Shown here: in pieces, positions 52,477-62,830 of the stretch | How the letters are laid out: every line of letters starts with the position of its first letter | Numbering within the stretch: the stretch's first letter is position 1 | Assembly (NCBI RefSeq): GCF_003259745.1 | Contig: NZ_QLMC01000001.1 | Location: forward strand, 806,001 to 870,000 | DNA length: 64,000 nucleotides | From: Larkinella arboricola | Lineage (GTDB): Bacteria > Bacteroidota > Bacteroidia > Cytophagales > Spirosomataceae | Direction of reading: 5' to 3' | Translations under genes and position numbers: made by a program | Notes under the pieces: generated by a model | Databases searched by the model: none | Told to the model about the DNA's origin: nothing | The model's input: the letters and a program-made list of their open reading frames with translations, nothing else

Positions 52477-52842
52477 ATGATGGCTAATAGCGCCAAGCCC
52501 AATCGGTATTACCTCATTCATAACGAGCCTGTTTTACTAACTGAAAAGCTGTTGCGCGATCTTCAGCCGCCCAACCGTCCCCGACCGATTAAATTAACAA
52601 AACCGTGGCTTTCAGCTTTCGGTTTCTGGCCCGACCCATCGGCCAACTCCTGGCTATTGGAAGATGTCAGACTGGTACCCGGTATGAACTGCTGGCTTTG
52701 CGTCTATACCCGCCGGTATCTCCAGTATGTACACGAGCTTCAGGACTTATTCGAAGAGGTGCATGGCCATATTGAATTACAGTTAGGCACAGAGCCTTCC
52801 CGTCTGCATTTATCATCCGCTCGCCAAACGCTGGTGTCATAA
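52477..52842 (+). CDS. Hypothetical protein, 121 residues
   Basis: A small soluble protein, MMANSAKPNRYYLIHNEPVL, with IKLTKPWLSAFGFWPDPSANSWLLEDVRL and YLQYVHELQDLFEEV. The short strands and helix pattern is similar to small Bacteroidota proteins of unknown function. The start is one of the two ATGs at 52477/52480. Confidence 0.55.
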   Translation: MMANSAKPNRYYLIHNEPVLLTEKLLRDLQPPNRPRPIKLTKPWLSAFGFWPDPSANSWLLEDVRLVPGMNCWLCVYTRRYLQYVHELQDLFEEVHGHIELQLGTEPSRLHLSSARQTLVS

Positions 52843-53055
52843 GCATAAAACCGTATCCGGCCATCAGCCGAAACCACGTCGATGGCCGGATACCGTATAA
52901 AATTCCTTTCAACGGCAGATTCCCGTCGAAAATCCATCCGGACAACAGTATTTTTCGTCGCCGACTTCCTTACAGAGTAGATTGGCGTACGGATTCCGCG
53001 CTGTAAATACCGGCCGGGCTATGTACCGCCATAAATTCTCAAGAATCAGTTTTCA

Positions 53056-54399
53056 ATGGAAAATTCCAGACGTGATTTTATCAAAAAAGCCGCTCTGAGC
53101 ACCGCCGGAATCACTTTTGGCGGGTTGGCAACGGGGATGTCGGCAAAGAGTTACGCAAAAGTTATTGGGGCCAACGAGCGGTTGAACGTAGCCATTGCCG
53201 GGCTGGGCCGCCGGTTAGGTGCCTACTACGACCCAATTGGCAGGAAAGACAGCAACGTCGAGCTGGTGTATCTGTGCGATGTGATGAAAAAGCAGCGCGA
53301 AGCGGGTTTGCAGAAGTTTTCGAAGCATATCGATTATAAGCCGAAGCTGGAAAACGACATACGCAAAGTGATTGCCGACAAAAACGTGGATGTGCTGATC
53401 AATGCAACGCCCGACCACTGGCATGCACCCGGAACCTGGCTGGCTGCGCAGGGGGGCAAACACGTTTACGTCGAAAAACCGTGTAGCCAGAACCCGCGCG
53501 AAGGTGAAATTCTGGTTGAAATCCAGAAAAAATACGGCAAAGTAATTCAGATGGGTAACCAGCAGCGGTCAGCCGCCGAGTCGATTGATATCATCAATCA
53601 GATTCACAACGGTGCCATCGGAACGCCCTACAAAGCCGTTGCATTTTATAGCGCTCAGCGGGGCGAAGTACCCGTTCCGAAAGCGGCTCCTGTACCCGAC
53701 GGGCTGGATTGGGATTTGTTTCAGGGACCGGCTCCCCGCACGCCCTACATGCACGATACCTGGGATTACAACTGGCACTGGTACGGCTGGAACTACGGAA
53801 CCGCCGAAAGTGGCAACAACGCTACCCACGAACTGGACGTAGCCCGCTGGGCGTTGCAGGTCGATTACCCAGAATTTGTAACGGTCGAAGCCGCCAAACG
53901 GCATTTTCTGGAAGACGGCTGGTCGATGTACGACACCATGGATGCGACGTTCCGGTTTCCGGGCAACAAGATCATCAAGTGGGATGGCAAGAGCCGCAAC
54001 GGATACAAAACCTACGGCACCGACCGCGGAACCGTCATTTACGGCAGCACCGGCAGCGTTTATGTCGACCGGGATGGTTACAAACTCTTCAACCGCGACG
54101 GGAAGATGATCAAAGACAGCAAATCCAGCGGTTCGGAAGCCGGAACGGCGCTGGGCGGAGGGGGCGATATGACGACGCGCCACGTGGTCAACTTCTTCAA
54201 CGCCATTCGGGGCAAGGAAAAACAGAACTCACCCATCGACGAAGGGGCGAAAAGTACGTTGCTCTGCCATCTGGCCAACATTGCGTACCGGACCAATAAA
54301 CCGCTGGAAATTGATACGAAAAACGGCCATATCCGTGACCGGGAAGCCATGAAGCTGTGGGGCCGGACGTACGAAAAAGGCTGGGAACCGCCGGTATAA
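53056..54399 (+). CDS. Gfo/Idh/MocA-family oxidoreductase, Tat-exported
   Basis: A 447-residue enzyme with a twin-arginine signal (SRRDFIKKAALSTAGITFGG). The NAD site is NVAIAGLGRRLGAYYD, the catalytic EKP motif is in VYVEKPCSQNP, and NATHELDVARWALQ is the usual His/Asp segment. The late domain (MYDTMDATFRFPGNKIIKWDGKS, GTVIYGSTGSVYVDRDGYKLF) is the Bacteroidota GFO_IDH_MocA_C3-like type. It acts on a sugar or cyclitol, probably in the periplasm. Substrate is unknown. Confidence 0.95.
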   Translation: MENSRRDFIKKAALSTAGITFGGLATGMSAKSYAKVIGANERLNVAIAGLGRRLGAYYDPIGRKDSNVELVYLCDVMKKQREAGLQKFSKHIDYKPKLENDIRKVIADKNVDVLINATPDHWHAPGTWLAAQGGKHVYVEKPCSQNPREGEILVEIQKKYGKVIQMGNQQRSAAESIDIINQIHNGAIGTPYKAVAFYSAQRGEVPVPKAAPVPDGLDWDLFQGPAPRTPYMHDTWDYNWHWYGWNYGTAESGNNATHELDVARWALQVDYPEFVTVEAAKRHFLEDGWSMYDTMDATFRFPGNKIIKWDGKSRNGYKTYGTDRGTVIYGSTGSVYVDRDGYKLFNRDGKMIKDSKSSGSEAGTALGGGGDMTTRHVVNFFNAIRGKEKQNSPIDEGAKSTLLCHLANIAYRTNKPLEIDTKNGHIRDREAMKLWGRTYEKGWEPPV

Positions 54400-54438
54400 T
54401 CAGCAAGAAATACGGCTTTCCAACTGGAAGCATTCTTA

Positions 54439-54472
54439 TAAAACCGTCAGCCGGGTCCGGCTGACGGTTTTA
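54439..54472. terminator. Rho-independent terminator
   Basis: TAAAACCGTCAGCCGG pairs exactly with CCGGCTGACGGTTTTA with a 2-base loop. It lies 40 bases after the Gfo/Idh/MocA gene and before the convergent dienelactone hydrolase. Confidence 0.9.
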
Positions 54473-54523
54473 TGTTAAGTAGCGTTTTTCAGGAACATCC
54501 ACCGCACCTTTGGGCGTATGCGA

Positions 54524-55381
54524 TCAGGCTAATTTTTCTTTAAAAAGGCCGATGGTACGTTCCCAGGCGAGTTTGGCAGCGGCTTCGTTGTAACGCGGTC
54601 CGGCGGTGTCGTTGTGGAAGGCGTGTTGTGTTCCTTCGTAGATATACAACTGATACGGCACGTTCGCTTTTTTGAGAGCTTCTTCGTAGGCTGGAATGCC
54701 CGCGTTAATCCGCTCGTCCAGACCGCCGTAGTGCAGTTGAACCGTGGCTTTGATTTTGGGTACATCGGCCACGTCCGGTTGGCGGCCATAAAAAGGCACA
54801 GCCGCTTTCAAATCCGGCGCATGAACAGCCAGTTGATTCGCCATGGCCCCGCCCCAGCAAAAACCAACACAACCGAGTTTTCCGTTGCTGTCCGGACGGC
54901 TTTTCAGGTAATCCAGCCCTTTCAGGAAATTCTGCCGGGTTTTTTCCGGGTCCAGCTTGCCGAACAATTCCCGCATCTGCGTTTCGTCGGGGGGCGTTCC
55001 ACCGGCTGCCGACAGGGCATCGGGGGCCATCGCCAGAAAACCGGCTACGGCCAGCCGACGGGTAACATCCTCGATATGCGGATTTAGCCCCCGGTTTTCG
55101 TGAATGACCACCACAGAACCGTATTTGCCGTTGGCCTTCGGACGAGCCAGGTAGCCTTTCATGGTTGTGTCGGCACCGGGATACGTAACGCGTTCGGTGA
55201 TAATCCGGTCGTCCTGGCCGCTTACGGTCTGGGCGTGGGCATAGTTGACTTCCAGCGTTGATAAAACCACCAGAGCCGCGCTCATACCGCCGGTCAGCTT
55301 CGCCAGTCGTTGCAGAAAAACATCCCGCTTCAGCGGTTTGTGGGTGTACTCGTCATACAGATTGATGATTTGCTGATCCAT
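54524..55381 (-). CDS. Dienelactone hydrolase-family protein
   Basis: A 285-residue alpha/beta hydrolase. A hydrophobic, signal-like helix (GGMSAALVVLSTLEVNYAHAQ) follows a basic N-terminus and ends in AHA-Q, so it is probably exported. The nucleophile is Cys in GFCWGGAMAN, with Asp in GGLDERIN and His in THAFHNDTAG. This is the Cys-Asp-His triad of dienelactone hydrolases. Substrate unknown. Confidence 0.92.
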   Translation of the reverse strand: MDQQIINLYDEYTHKPLKRDVFLQRLAKLTGGMSAALVVLSTLEVNYAHAQTVSGQDDRIITERVTYPGADTTMKGYLARPKANGKYGSVVVIHENRGLNPHIEDVTRRLAVAGFLAMAPDALSAAGGTPPDETQMRELFGKLDPEKTRQNFLKGLDYLKSRPDSNGKLGCVGFCWGGAMANQLAVHAPDLKAAVPFYGRQPDVADVPKIKATVQLHYGGLDERINAGIPAYEEALKKANVPYQLYIYEGTQHAFHNDTAGPRYNEAAAKLAWERTIGLFKEKLA

Positions 55382-55413
55382 GGCTGAAAGGGTAGGAGAA
55401 AAGACAAAAAGGG

Positions 55414-56658
55414 TTATTGCTCCGAACCGCCACTGCTTCTTTTCTGACGTGCGGGGCGTTTTTTCGCATTCATTCGGCGTTTTCGCTGCGGCTGCGCCCC
55501 GCTTTTGCCCGGATTGTATTCCAGCGTTTCGCCCAGATGAGCCGGCAGCGATACTTTCGTGACCGGCGTTCCGATCAGTCGTTCGATGGCGGCAAATTTC
55601 CGTTGCTCCGTTTCACTGACAAACGTGTAGGCAATGCCGGTGGTTTCGGCGCGGGCGGTGCGTCCAATCCGGTGAACGTAATCTTCGCCGTCGTGCGGAA
55701 CGTCGTAGTTGATTACCAGGTCAATGTTGTCGATGTCAATCCCGCGCGACAGAATATCGGTTGCCACCAGAATGTTCAGTTTCCGGCTGCGGAAAGCCTG
55801 CAAAGCCTGCTCCCGTTCCTGTTGTTCGAGATCAGAATGAATGGCTTCGGCGGCAAAACCGGTCTGTTTCAGCTCGCGGGTCAGTTGCTTGACGTTTTCC
55901 TTGCGGGAACAAAAAATCAGCACCGACGGAAAACTATGTTCCTTCAGCAGGTACTTGACCAGCGCGATTTTCTGTTTCTGGTAGAGCACAAACGCTTCCT
56001 GAACAATTTTGGCGGGTGGCTTCGACAGACTGAGCGTAATTTCTTCCGGTGATTTCAGGATTTTCCGGGCCAGTTCCCGAATCTTGGGCGGCATTGTGGC
56101 CGATAGCAGCAGACTTTGCCGGTTGGTGGGCAGGAAAGAAATGATCTTCACGATGTCGCCGTAAAAGCCCATATCCAGCATCCGGTCGGCTTCGTCAAGC
56201 ACCAGGTACTGCAAGTGTTCAATTTTGGCATAGCCCATGTTCAGGTGGCTAATCATCCGACCCGGTGTGCAAATCACAATGTCGGCTCCCCCCGAGAGGG
56301 CCTGGCGTTCGGTGCTGTACGATGCGCCATCGCCCCCGCCGTATACCGCAATCGAACTGACGGCAGTAAAATAAGAAAACCCTTCGAGGTTCTGGGCAAT
56401 CTGGATCGCCAGTTCGCGGGTGGGCACAATAACCAGCGCCTTGATGTGGTCATCGGGGCCAGCGGTTGTAATTTTGTGAAGAATGGGCAGCAGGTAAGAA
56501 GCCGTTTTACCCGTACCGGTTTGCGCCGACACGATCAGGTCCCTGCCTGCCAGAATAAGCGGAATAACCTTTTCCTGAACCAGTGTGGGTGTATCGTAAT
56601 TCATGGCGTCGATGCCTTCCATCAAGCGTTCATCGAAGCCAAAGTCTGAGAATTTCAA
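55414..56658 (-). CDS. DEAD-box RNA helicase (RhlE-like)
   Basis: A 414-residue ATP-dependent RNA helicase. Q motif and motif I (SAQTGTGKTASYLLP), motif Ia (PTRELAIQI), DEAD box (VLDEADRMLDMGF), motif III (LLSATMP), and C-domain motifs ATDILSRGIDI and HRIGRTARA are all intact. The tail is Arg/Lys-rich (KRRMNAKKRPARQKR), typical of RhlE. It would act in ribosome maturation or mRNA decay. The start appears to be TTG at 56656-56658, which is the only way to keep the phenylalanine-containing Q-motif region (FSDFGFDERLMEGI). Confidence 0.94.
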   Translation of the reverse strand: MKFSDFGFDERLMEGIDAMNYDTPTLVQEKVIPLILAGRDLIVSAQTGTGKTASYLLPILHKITTAGPDDHIKALVIVPTRELAIQIAQNLEGFSYFTAVSSIAVYGGGDGASYSTERQALSGGADIVICTPGRMISHLNMGYAKIEHLQYLVLDEADRMLDMGFYGDIVKIISFLPTNRQSLLLSATMPPKIRELARKILKSPEEITLSLSKPPAKIVQEAFVLYQKQKIALVKYLLKEHSFPSVLIFCSRKENVKQLTRELKQTGFAAEAIHSDLEQQEREQALQAFRSRKLNILVATDILSRGIDIDNIDLVINYDVPHDGEDYVHRIGRTARAETTGIAYTFVSETEQRKFAAIERLIGTPVTKVSLPAHLGETLEYNPGKSGAQPQRKRRMNAKKRPARQKRSSGGSEQ

Positions 56659-56845
56659 GTTAAAATACCGTAGTTTGGGTGTATAGTCTGGTCAATATAA
56701 CACTATTGCGGTGATTAAAGCAAATCGTGCGATAAATGGTCGGTTTATTGCTTTCCCGCAGGGCTTGTTTTCTTCCAATTCTGTTAACTTGCCAGAATCA
56801 ATACGGATTAGATTGTCCCGGCCAATAGCTTCTTTTCACTCGTCT

Positions 56846-58003
56846 ATGAATCGTTTTAAAATCGTCGCACTGGCTGTTACGCTTCTTGTTTCGGCCTGCC
56901 AGCGACCTGCCCGGCAATCCTCTAGCCAGACTACCGACTATTTCCCGGCGGCTGGCAATGCCTGGGAACATCGGCAACCAGAGGCTGTCGGGATGGATGC
57001 GGATTTGCTGCGACAGGCCGTTGCGTTTGCCAAACAGCGGGAAACCACCCAAATGCCCCCAGATTTTTCGACGCAGGAAGAAATCTTCGGAACCTTGCTG
57101 GGACCCGTCCCATCGGACCGCGCCCAGACCAATGGCCTAATCCTCCGACACGGTTATATTGTGGCCGAGTGGGGCGAAACCGACCGGCCCGATCCAACGT
57201 ACAGCGTCGCTAAAAGTGTCCTTTCTACGCTGACCGGGCTGACCATCGACCGGGGCCTGATCAATGATGTCCACGATCCGGTGGCGAAATCCATTCACGA
57301 CGGCGGTTATGATTCTGAGCAAAACCGCAAAATTACCTGGGAACACCATTTGCAGCAAACGAGCGAATGGGAAGGAGAGTTGTGGGGCAAAAAACACGAC
57401 TTTGTGGGAAAGGAGGCTTACGGCAGAGGGGAACGGAAACCGCGTACCTTGCAGCAGCCCGGCCTGTTTTACGAATACAACGACGTGCGGATCAACCGGA
57501 TGGCGCTGTCGCTGCTCCGCCTGTGGAAAAAGCCGTTGCCCAGCGTACTGAAAGACGAAATCATGGACCCGATTGGCGCATCAAATACGTGGCAGTACGT
57601 GGGGTACCCCAATGCCCGGGTTATGATTGACGGAAAAATGATGTCATCGGTCAGTGGCGGAACGCGCTGGGGCGGTGGCCTCTGGATCAGCACCCGCGAC
57701 GAAGCCCGGTTTGGGTACCTGGCCCTGCGAAATGGCCGCTGGCGGGACAAACAACTGGTTTCGGCAAACTGGTTTAAAGCCGCCGTCCAGCGCGGCCCGG
57801 TTGGCCCGGACTACGGGTATTTGTGGTGGCTTAACACTGAGAAGAAAGCCTGGCCCAGCGCCCCGGCAACCAGCTTTGCCGCCATTGGCGCGGGCTCCAA
57901 CACCATCTGGATTGATCCCGAACACGACCTTGTGATCGTCTGGCGGTGGCACGACGGCAACCCGGACGAGTTGATTAAACGGGTGCTGGCTGCGGTTAAA
58001 TAA
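56846..58003 (+). CDS. Serine hydrolase (beta-lactamase class C family) lipoprotein
   Basis: About 385 residues with lipobox LLVSACQ. The SxxK motif is in SVAKSVLS, and YEYNDVRIN gives the YxN motif. It is of the class C beta-lactamase/penicillin-binding fold; in this group many are esterases or peptidases rather than beta-lactamases. The start is the ATG at 56846 (MNRFKIVALAVTLLVSACQ), since the 45 residues upstream would remove the signal character. Confidence 0.88.
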   Translation: MNRFKIVALAVTLLVSACQRPARQSSSQTTDYFPAAGNAWEHRQPEAVGMDADLLRQAVAFAKQRETTQMPPDFSTQEEIFGTLLGPVPSDRAQTNGLILRHGYIVAEWGETDRPDPTYSVAKSVLSTLTGLTIDRGLINDVHDPVAKSIHDGGYDSEQNRKITWEHHLQQTSEWEGELWGKKHDFVGKEAYGRGERKPRTLQQPGLFYEYNDVRINRMALSLLRLWKKPLPSVLKDEIMDPIGASNTWQYVGYPNARVMIDGKMMSSVSGGTRWGGGLWISTRDEARFGYLALRNGRWRDKQLVSANWFKAAVQRGPVGPDYGYLWWLNTEKKAWPSAPATSFAAIGAGSNTIWIDPEHDLVIVWRWHDGNPDELIKRVLAAVK

Positions 58004-58007
58004 AGTA

Positions 58008-58036
58008 AAAAAGGCGGACCGATGGCCCGCCTTTTT
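58008..58036. terminator. Rho-independent terminator
   Basis: AAAAAGGCGG pairs with CCGCCTTTTT, with a short loop, between the convergent serine hydrolase and epimerase genes. Confidence 0.88.
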
Positions 58037-58041
58037 CGTTC

Positions 58042-59103
58042 TTACTTCAAAATCGGTTCGAGAGCCGCCCGGTTTTCGTCGAGCCACTGCGCAATATCGG
58101 AGACAATTTCCTTGATGCCCAATTCCGGTTTCCAGCCCGTCAGTTTCGTTACTTTCGTGTTGTCGGTAATGTAAAGCCGGATGTCGGCGGCCCGGTTTTC
58201 GGCCACGCTGTTGATGGGGATAGTTTTGCCGGTTACTTCCTGGCAGATTTTCGTCAGTTCCTGCAATGATGCGCTGCTTTCGACACCCCCACCGGCATTC
58301 AGAATTTCGCCGTTAACTTTATCGATGTTATGCAATTCCCAGTCGATCAGGCGGTAGAGGTCGGCAATGTGGAGCATATCGCGGGTTTGCTTGCCGGTTC
58401 CGCCGTAGCCGATGTACGCCAGTTGCTGCTCGAAATAATGTTTGGCAATCCAGAGTACCATGACACCCTGATCAACTTTGCCCATCTGCCACGGTCCGGT
58501 AATCACTCCGCAGCGGTTGATAACGGTTTTCAGACCAAAAAACTCGTTGTACTCCTGAATAATCAGTTCCGACGCCAGCTTGGTGGTGCCGTACAGGGAA
58601 CGGGCGCCGTCGAGTGGGAAGTTCTCGGCAATGCCTTTCGACGAAACGCCCGGTACGGGCTGGTTATCCGAAAGCACAAACCGCGTATCGTGCTCATCAA
58701 AATTCAAGGTTTCGATGGTTTTGATCGGATAGACGCGACTGGTAGAAAGAAAAATGACGTTAGCTTTGGATTTCAGCGCAAAGTTCAGGCAGTTGACCGT
58801 ACCGAACAGGTTGGTGTTCATCAGGTAGTCGGGCGTTCCGGTCAGACCGGCCAGAACCGATGGTTCGGCGGAGGCTTCAATCAGCGTATCAACCGGCGGA
58901 ATGGGGTCAAAATCTTCCTTGTTGCGGATGTCGCCGTGTACAAACTGAATACCGGCTTTGGTCAGCCGGGCTACATTCAGCTCGGAGCCTTTGCGTTTGA
59001 GGTTGTCGAGAACAAAAATTTCGTACTGTGGATAGTCGCTTTTGAGGGATAAAGCCAGTGAGGAGCCAACAAATCCCGCTCCGCCAGTGATCAGTATTTT
59101 CAT
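58042..59103 (-). CDS. NAD-dependent epimerase, CDP-tyvelose/paratose 2-epimerase-like
   Basis: A 353-residue extended SDR. TGGAGFVGSSLALSL is the NAD motif, LDNLKRKGSELNVARL is typical of CDP-paratose 2-epimerase (RfbE-like) relatives, and the catalytic LSTSRVYP and SLYGTTKLASE regions follow. It probably epimerises or modifies a nucleotide sugar, and could feed lipopolysaccharide or the exopolysaccharide, though it is 26 kb from that locus. The precise substrate is not known. Confidence 0.88.
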   Translation of the reverse strand: MKILITGGAGFVGSSLALSLKSDYPQYEIFVLDNLKRKGSELNVARLTKAGIQFVHGDIRNKEDFDPIPPVDTLIEASAEPSVLAGLTGTPDYLMNTNLFGTVNCLNFALKSKANVIFLSTSRVYPIKTIETLNFDEHDTRFVLSDNQPVPGVSSKGIAENFPLDGARSLYGTTKLASELIIQEYNEFFGLKTVINRCGVITGPWQMGKVDQGVMVLWIAKHYFEQQLAYIGYGGTGKQTRDMLHIADLYRLIDWELHNIDKVNGEILNAGGGVESSASLQELTKICQEVTGKTIPINSVAENRAADIRLYITDNTKVTKLTGWKPELGIKEIVSDIAQWLDENRAALEPILK

Positions 59104-59179
59104 TCAGATAAAAGTTAATTAGCGGTCAATCAATGGCTTTGGTTAGAACATAAAACCGTTGACTGCTAACGTATGGCTA

Positions 59180-61123
59180 TTAGGTATCGATTCGTTTGAG
59201 TTTAACATTAACAACCGGGCGAATGACCAGCGGCACTTTCTCGATTTTCACTGCGCTGGTGTCGAGGCCAAACCAGCGGTCTTCGGGCGTCGTGAAATTT
59301 TTGACGAAAAAGTAGATATCCATGACAAACCGCTCCCGAAACGGAAGGTCGTTTTCGTAGGAAAGAAATTTCTCCAGCACCACAAATCGGAAGTCGCCGA
59401 TGACATTCTGCCGACTGAGCGATTCGTACCGGCTGGTAATGTCCACTTCCTTATTTTTTACCATGTCTTCAATGACCTTCCGGAAGAAAAGGTTAATCCG
59501 CTGCTCAATCCGGAAACCCAGCCGGAACGTGACTTTGTAGACATCGTCGGGCGCAATGGTATTCACCTTGTATTCCATAGTGTATGGATCATCGGTGGTA
59601 TCGACGTGGATAAACCAGTAAATATCAGCCCGTTTAGGCCGTTTCTGGAAAATCGAATAAATGATTTTGGACTCGATTTCGGCGGCCCGGGCCGCATTGC
59701 TCATGAACACCAGGTGTGTGGCGTATTTGGGGATGCTGATGTCGCGGCTGAGTTCCTTGAACGGCTGGATGTACTGGTCGATTTTGACGTATTCCGTCAA
59801 CCGCAGCTTGATCCGGCTCGCGTTCAGCCAGATAATCATAATACCCGCCATTATCCCGGCGATCAGCACCGATACCCAGCCACCGTGCGTAAATTTGGCC
59901 AGGTTGGCAACCAGAAAGCTGGCTTCCACGAACAGGTAAAAGATCAGGAAAAACATGACAAACCACGCGTTGAACTTGTGGGAGTACATGTAGTAGCTAA
60001 ACAGAATGGTGGTCATCAGCATGGTCAGCGTAATGGCCAGACCGTAAGCCGCTTCCATCCGCGAGGATTCCTGAAAGTACAGAACCACTCCAATACAACC
60101 CGCAAAAAGCAGCCAGTTGATGCTCGGAACGTAAAGCTGACCCTTCTTATTGGTCGGGTAGCGTAACCGGACTTTGGGCCAGAAATTGAGCCGGATGGCT
60201 TCGCTGATCAGCGTAAAAGCGCCCGTAATCATGGCCTGGCTCGCAATAACCGTCGCTGCGGTGGCAATCACAATACCGGCAAACAGAAACCATTCGGGCA
60301 TCAGGCTGTAAAACGGATTTCGCTCGCCGAGCTTCTGGCCCGCCAGCCCTTCAATAAAAGCACCCTGTCCGAAATAATTCAACAGCAAACAGGCTTTCAC
60401 GAACATCCAGCTGACCCGGATGTTGCCCCGGCCCGTATGCCCCATATCGGCGTAGAGGGCTTCGGCCCCCGTAGTTGAGAGGAAGACGGCCCCAAGCAGC
60501 CAGAACGCCCCGGGATAATCATTCAGAAAGTGATAAACATAATAGGGGTTGACGGCCTGAAGAATGGATAAATCATCGATAATATGCAAAGCTCCCAGTA
60601 CGCCGAGCATGGTAAACCACAACAGCATAATAGGGCCGAAAGCCGTTCCGACCACGCTGGTCCCAAACGTCTGAATCAGGAACAGAAAAGCCAGAATGCC
60701 AATAACAATCGGAACCGTAGGAATGTCGGGGTAAATAATACGAAGCCCTTCAATAGCGGAAGAAACCGAAATCGGTGGTGTAATGATGCTATCGGCCAGC
60801 AGCGAACTCCCCCCGATAATGGCCGGAACGGTCAGCCAGCGGGCGTGGCGCCGAACCAGCGCGTAGAGTGCGAAGGTTCCGCCCTCTCCCCGGTTATCCG
60901 CCCGTAATACCAAAATGACATACTTGATGGTAGTCTGTAAGGTAATGGTCCAGAAGATACAGGACAAAGCTCCTCTGACGATATCTTCCTGAATGGGTTG
61001 ATCGCTGCCAACCACGGCCCGGAGCACGTAAAGTGGCGAAGTACCAATGTCGCCGTAGATAATACCCAGAGCAACCAGCAAACCCGCTGCGCTTACCTTG
61101 TCCAGGTGCTTTTTATCTTCCAT
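59180..61123 (-). CDS. kup: KUP-family potassium uptake protein
   Basis: A 647-residue transporter with about twelve helices, starting LLVALGIIYGDIGTSPLYVL, the family signature. Further hallmarks are VFLSTTGAEALYADMGHTGRGNI and SQAMITGAFTLISEAIRLNFWP. The cytoplasmic C-terminal domain is about 200 residues. It brings in potassium with protons. I start at the ATG at 61123 (MEDKKHLDKVSA), which gives the normal length; a longer frame to 61225 is less likely. Confidence 0.95.
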   Translation of the reverse strand: MEDKKHLDKVSAAGLLVALGIIYGDIGTSPLYVLRAVVGSDQPIQEDIVRGALSCIFWTITLQTTIKYVILVLRADNRGEGGTFALYALVRRHARWLTVPAIIGGSSLLADSIITPPISVSSAIEGLRIIYPDIPTVPIVIGILAFLFLIQTFGTSVVGTAFGPIMLLWFTMLGVLGALHIIDDLSILQAVNPYYVYHFLNDYPGAFWLLGAVFLSTTGAEALYADMGHTGRGNIRVSWMFVKACLLLNYFGQGAFIEGLAGQKLGERNPFYSLMPEWFLFAGIVIATAATVIASQAMITGAFTLISEAIRLNFWPKVRLRYPTNKKGQLYVPSINWLLFAGCIGVVLYFQESSRMEAAYGLAITLTMLMTTILFSYYMYSHKFNAWFVMFFLIFYLFVEASFLVANLAKFTHGGWVSVLIAGIMAGIMIIWLNASRIKLRLTEYVKIDQYIQPFKELSRDISIPKYATHLVFMSNAARAAEIESKIIYSIFQKRPKRADIYWFIHVDTTDDPYTMEYKVNTIAPDDVYKVTFRLGFRIEQRINLFFRKVIEDMVKNKEVDITSRYESLSRQNVIGDFRFVVLEKFLSYENDLPFRERFVMDIYFFVKNFTTPEDRWFGLDTSAVKIEKVPLVIRPVVNVKLKRIDT

Positions 61124-61306
61124 AGAAAGTAGATGCCGAGCTAACTCAGGTTCAGCCGGTAAAATCCGGCTTAAAGATAACGTTAAAAAAAGGAGAAAGG
61201 AGAAGATTGATCCGGAAAAAGGCATTGTGACCTTTAGCGGATTCAGCTTCTCCTTTCGCTTAACGATTTTCTTCTATTTATATCACCAGAATTTCTGCAA
61301 AACAGC

Positions 61307-62620
61307 CTATAAGGTCCCGGCCAGTAACACCAGATTCAGCACAATAATTAACGCGGCTACGGCCCAGCTCAGGATGGTCAGCCAGCGGGGGTTGACAAAA
61401 GCGCCCATTTTCAGCTTATCACTCGTAAACATCACCAGCGGCACGACGGCGAAGCTCAATTGCACCGATAAAATCACCTGACTGAAAACCAGCAATTCCG
61501 AGGTGCCCCGTTCGCCGTACAGAATGGTGACAATAAGAGCCGGAACAATGGCAATTAGACGGGTAATCAGTCGGCGGAGCCACGGTTTGAGCCGGATGTT
61601 CAGAAAGCCTTCCATGACGATCTGGCCCGCCAGTGTACCGGTTAGCGTTGAATTTTGCCCCGAAGCCAGCAGCGCCACGGCAAACAGCACACTGGCCAGC
61701 GTAGCGCCCAGCAGCGGATCGAGCAGGCGGTGGGCATCGGTTATGTCGGCCACCTCATGATTGCCGGACGTATGAAAAGCCGCAGCCGACAGAATCAGAA
61801 TGGCGGCATTAATAAAAAACGCCATAAACAGGGATAAGGTCGAATCGATGGTGGCAAACCGAATGGCGTTCCGGCGGCCCGATTCAGTGCGGGCAAAGTC
61901 GCGGGTTTGAACAATGCTGGAATGCAGATACAGGTTGTGCGGCATCACCGTGGCTCCCAGAATACCGATGGCAATGTAGAGCATACCGGGATTGGTTACC
62001 ACTTCTTTCTGCGGAATCAACCCACCAAAGATGGCAGAAACGTCGGGCCGGGCCAGAATAATTTCATATCCAAAACACAGCAGAATAACGAAAATCAGAG
62101 CCGCTACGATGCTTTCGAGCCAGCGAAAACCTTTGTGTTGCAAATACAGCAGCAGTAAAACGTCCAGCGCCGTGATGCACACCCCAACGGTCAGTGGGAT
62201 ACCGAACAACAGATTCAGCGCCAGTGCCGAGCCAATTACTTCGGCCAGGTCGCAGGCGGCAATGGCAATTTCGCACAGAACCCAGAGGACAATCGCCACC
62301 GGGCGGCTGTAGTGATCGCGGCAGGCCTGTGCCAGATCGCGGCCCGTAGCAATGCCCAGTTTGAGCGAAAGGTGCTGCAGGAGCATGGCAAATAAATTGG
62401 AAATCAGGATAACCGACAACAGGGTGTAACCGAATCGCGAACCACCGGCAATATCAGTGGCCCAGTTACCGGGGTCCATATACCCAACGGCCACCATCAG
62501 GCCCGGTCCGGCAAAAGCCATCAGCCGTTTTAAAAAAGAACCATTTTCCGGGACAGGAATACTGGCGTGGACCTCGGGTAATGATTTTGATAAATTTTCA
62601 GATTTCCATCCCTGTGCCAT
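61307..62620 (-). CDS. mntH: Nramp-family manganese/divalent metal transporter
   Basis: A 437-residue proton-coupled Mn2+/Fe2+ importer with eleven helices. [14 protein letters not shown] is the DPGN metal site on helix 1 and [18 protein letters not shown] the MPH motif of helix 6. It is divergent from the DtxR/MntR-like regulator at 62856, and palindromes at 62718-62733 and 62780-62796 lie between them. Confidence 0.95.
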   Translation of the reverse strand: MAQGWKSENLSKSLPEVHASIPVPENGSFLKRLMAFAGPGLMVAVGYMDPGNWATDIAGGSRFGYTLLSVILISNLFAMLLQHLSLKLGIATGRDLAQACRDHYSRPVAIVLWVLCEIAIAACDLAEVIGSALALNLLFGIPLTVGVCITALDVLLLLYLQHKGFRWLESIVAALIFVILLCFGYEIILARPDVSAIFGGLIPQKEVVTNPGMLYIAIGILGATVMPHNLYLHSSIVQTRDFARTESGRRNAIRFATIDSTLSLFMAFFINAAILILSAAAFHTSGNHEVADITDAHRLLDPLLGATLASVLFAVALLASGQNSTLTGTLAGQIVMEGFLNIRLKPWLRRLITRLIAIVPALIVTILYGERGTSELLVFSQVILSVQLSFAVVPLVMFTSDKLKMGAFVNPRWLTILSWAVAALIIVLNLVLLAGTL

Positions 62621-62717
62621 TATGGAGGTATTTTTATTCGTAATGCTAGCGTTAGGCTGCTATTTAATTTCCGTCTACAATAACACAACAAATATATCTA
62701 ATGTTTCTAAATAAAAA

Positions 62718-62733
62718 TTTAGGGCAGTCTAAA
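62718..62733. promoter_or_regulatory. Possible metal-regulator palindrome near mntH
   Basis: TTTAG-GGCAGT-CTAAA is an inverted repeat about 98 bases before the mntH start, in a DtxR-like arrangement. Weak on its own; listed with the sites at 62780 and 62831. Confidence 0.35.
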
Positions 62734-62779
62734 AATTTTTTGAACGGTAATAAAAAACTAGATTTGTAAGAAGAATAGA

Positions 62780-62796
62780 ATAGACACGGTGTCTAT
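62780..62796. promoter_or_regulatory. Perfect 8-1-8 palindrome, likely MntR-type operator
   Basis: ATAGACAC-G-GTGTCTAT is an exact palindrome in the divergent mntH/regulator region. It is a likely binding site for the DtxR/MntR-like protein encoded next to it. Confidence 0.65.
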
Positions 62797-62830
62797 CTTT
62801 CTGGTGGTAAGTCTATTAAGTAGAGATGGG

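Noticed and set aside
59159-60166. A 335-codon open frame opposite kup
   Set aside because: It lies antisense to the C-terminal half of a clear potassium transporter and shows no domain, only the shadow of its codons.
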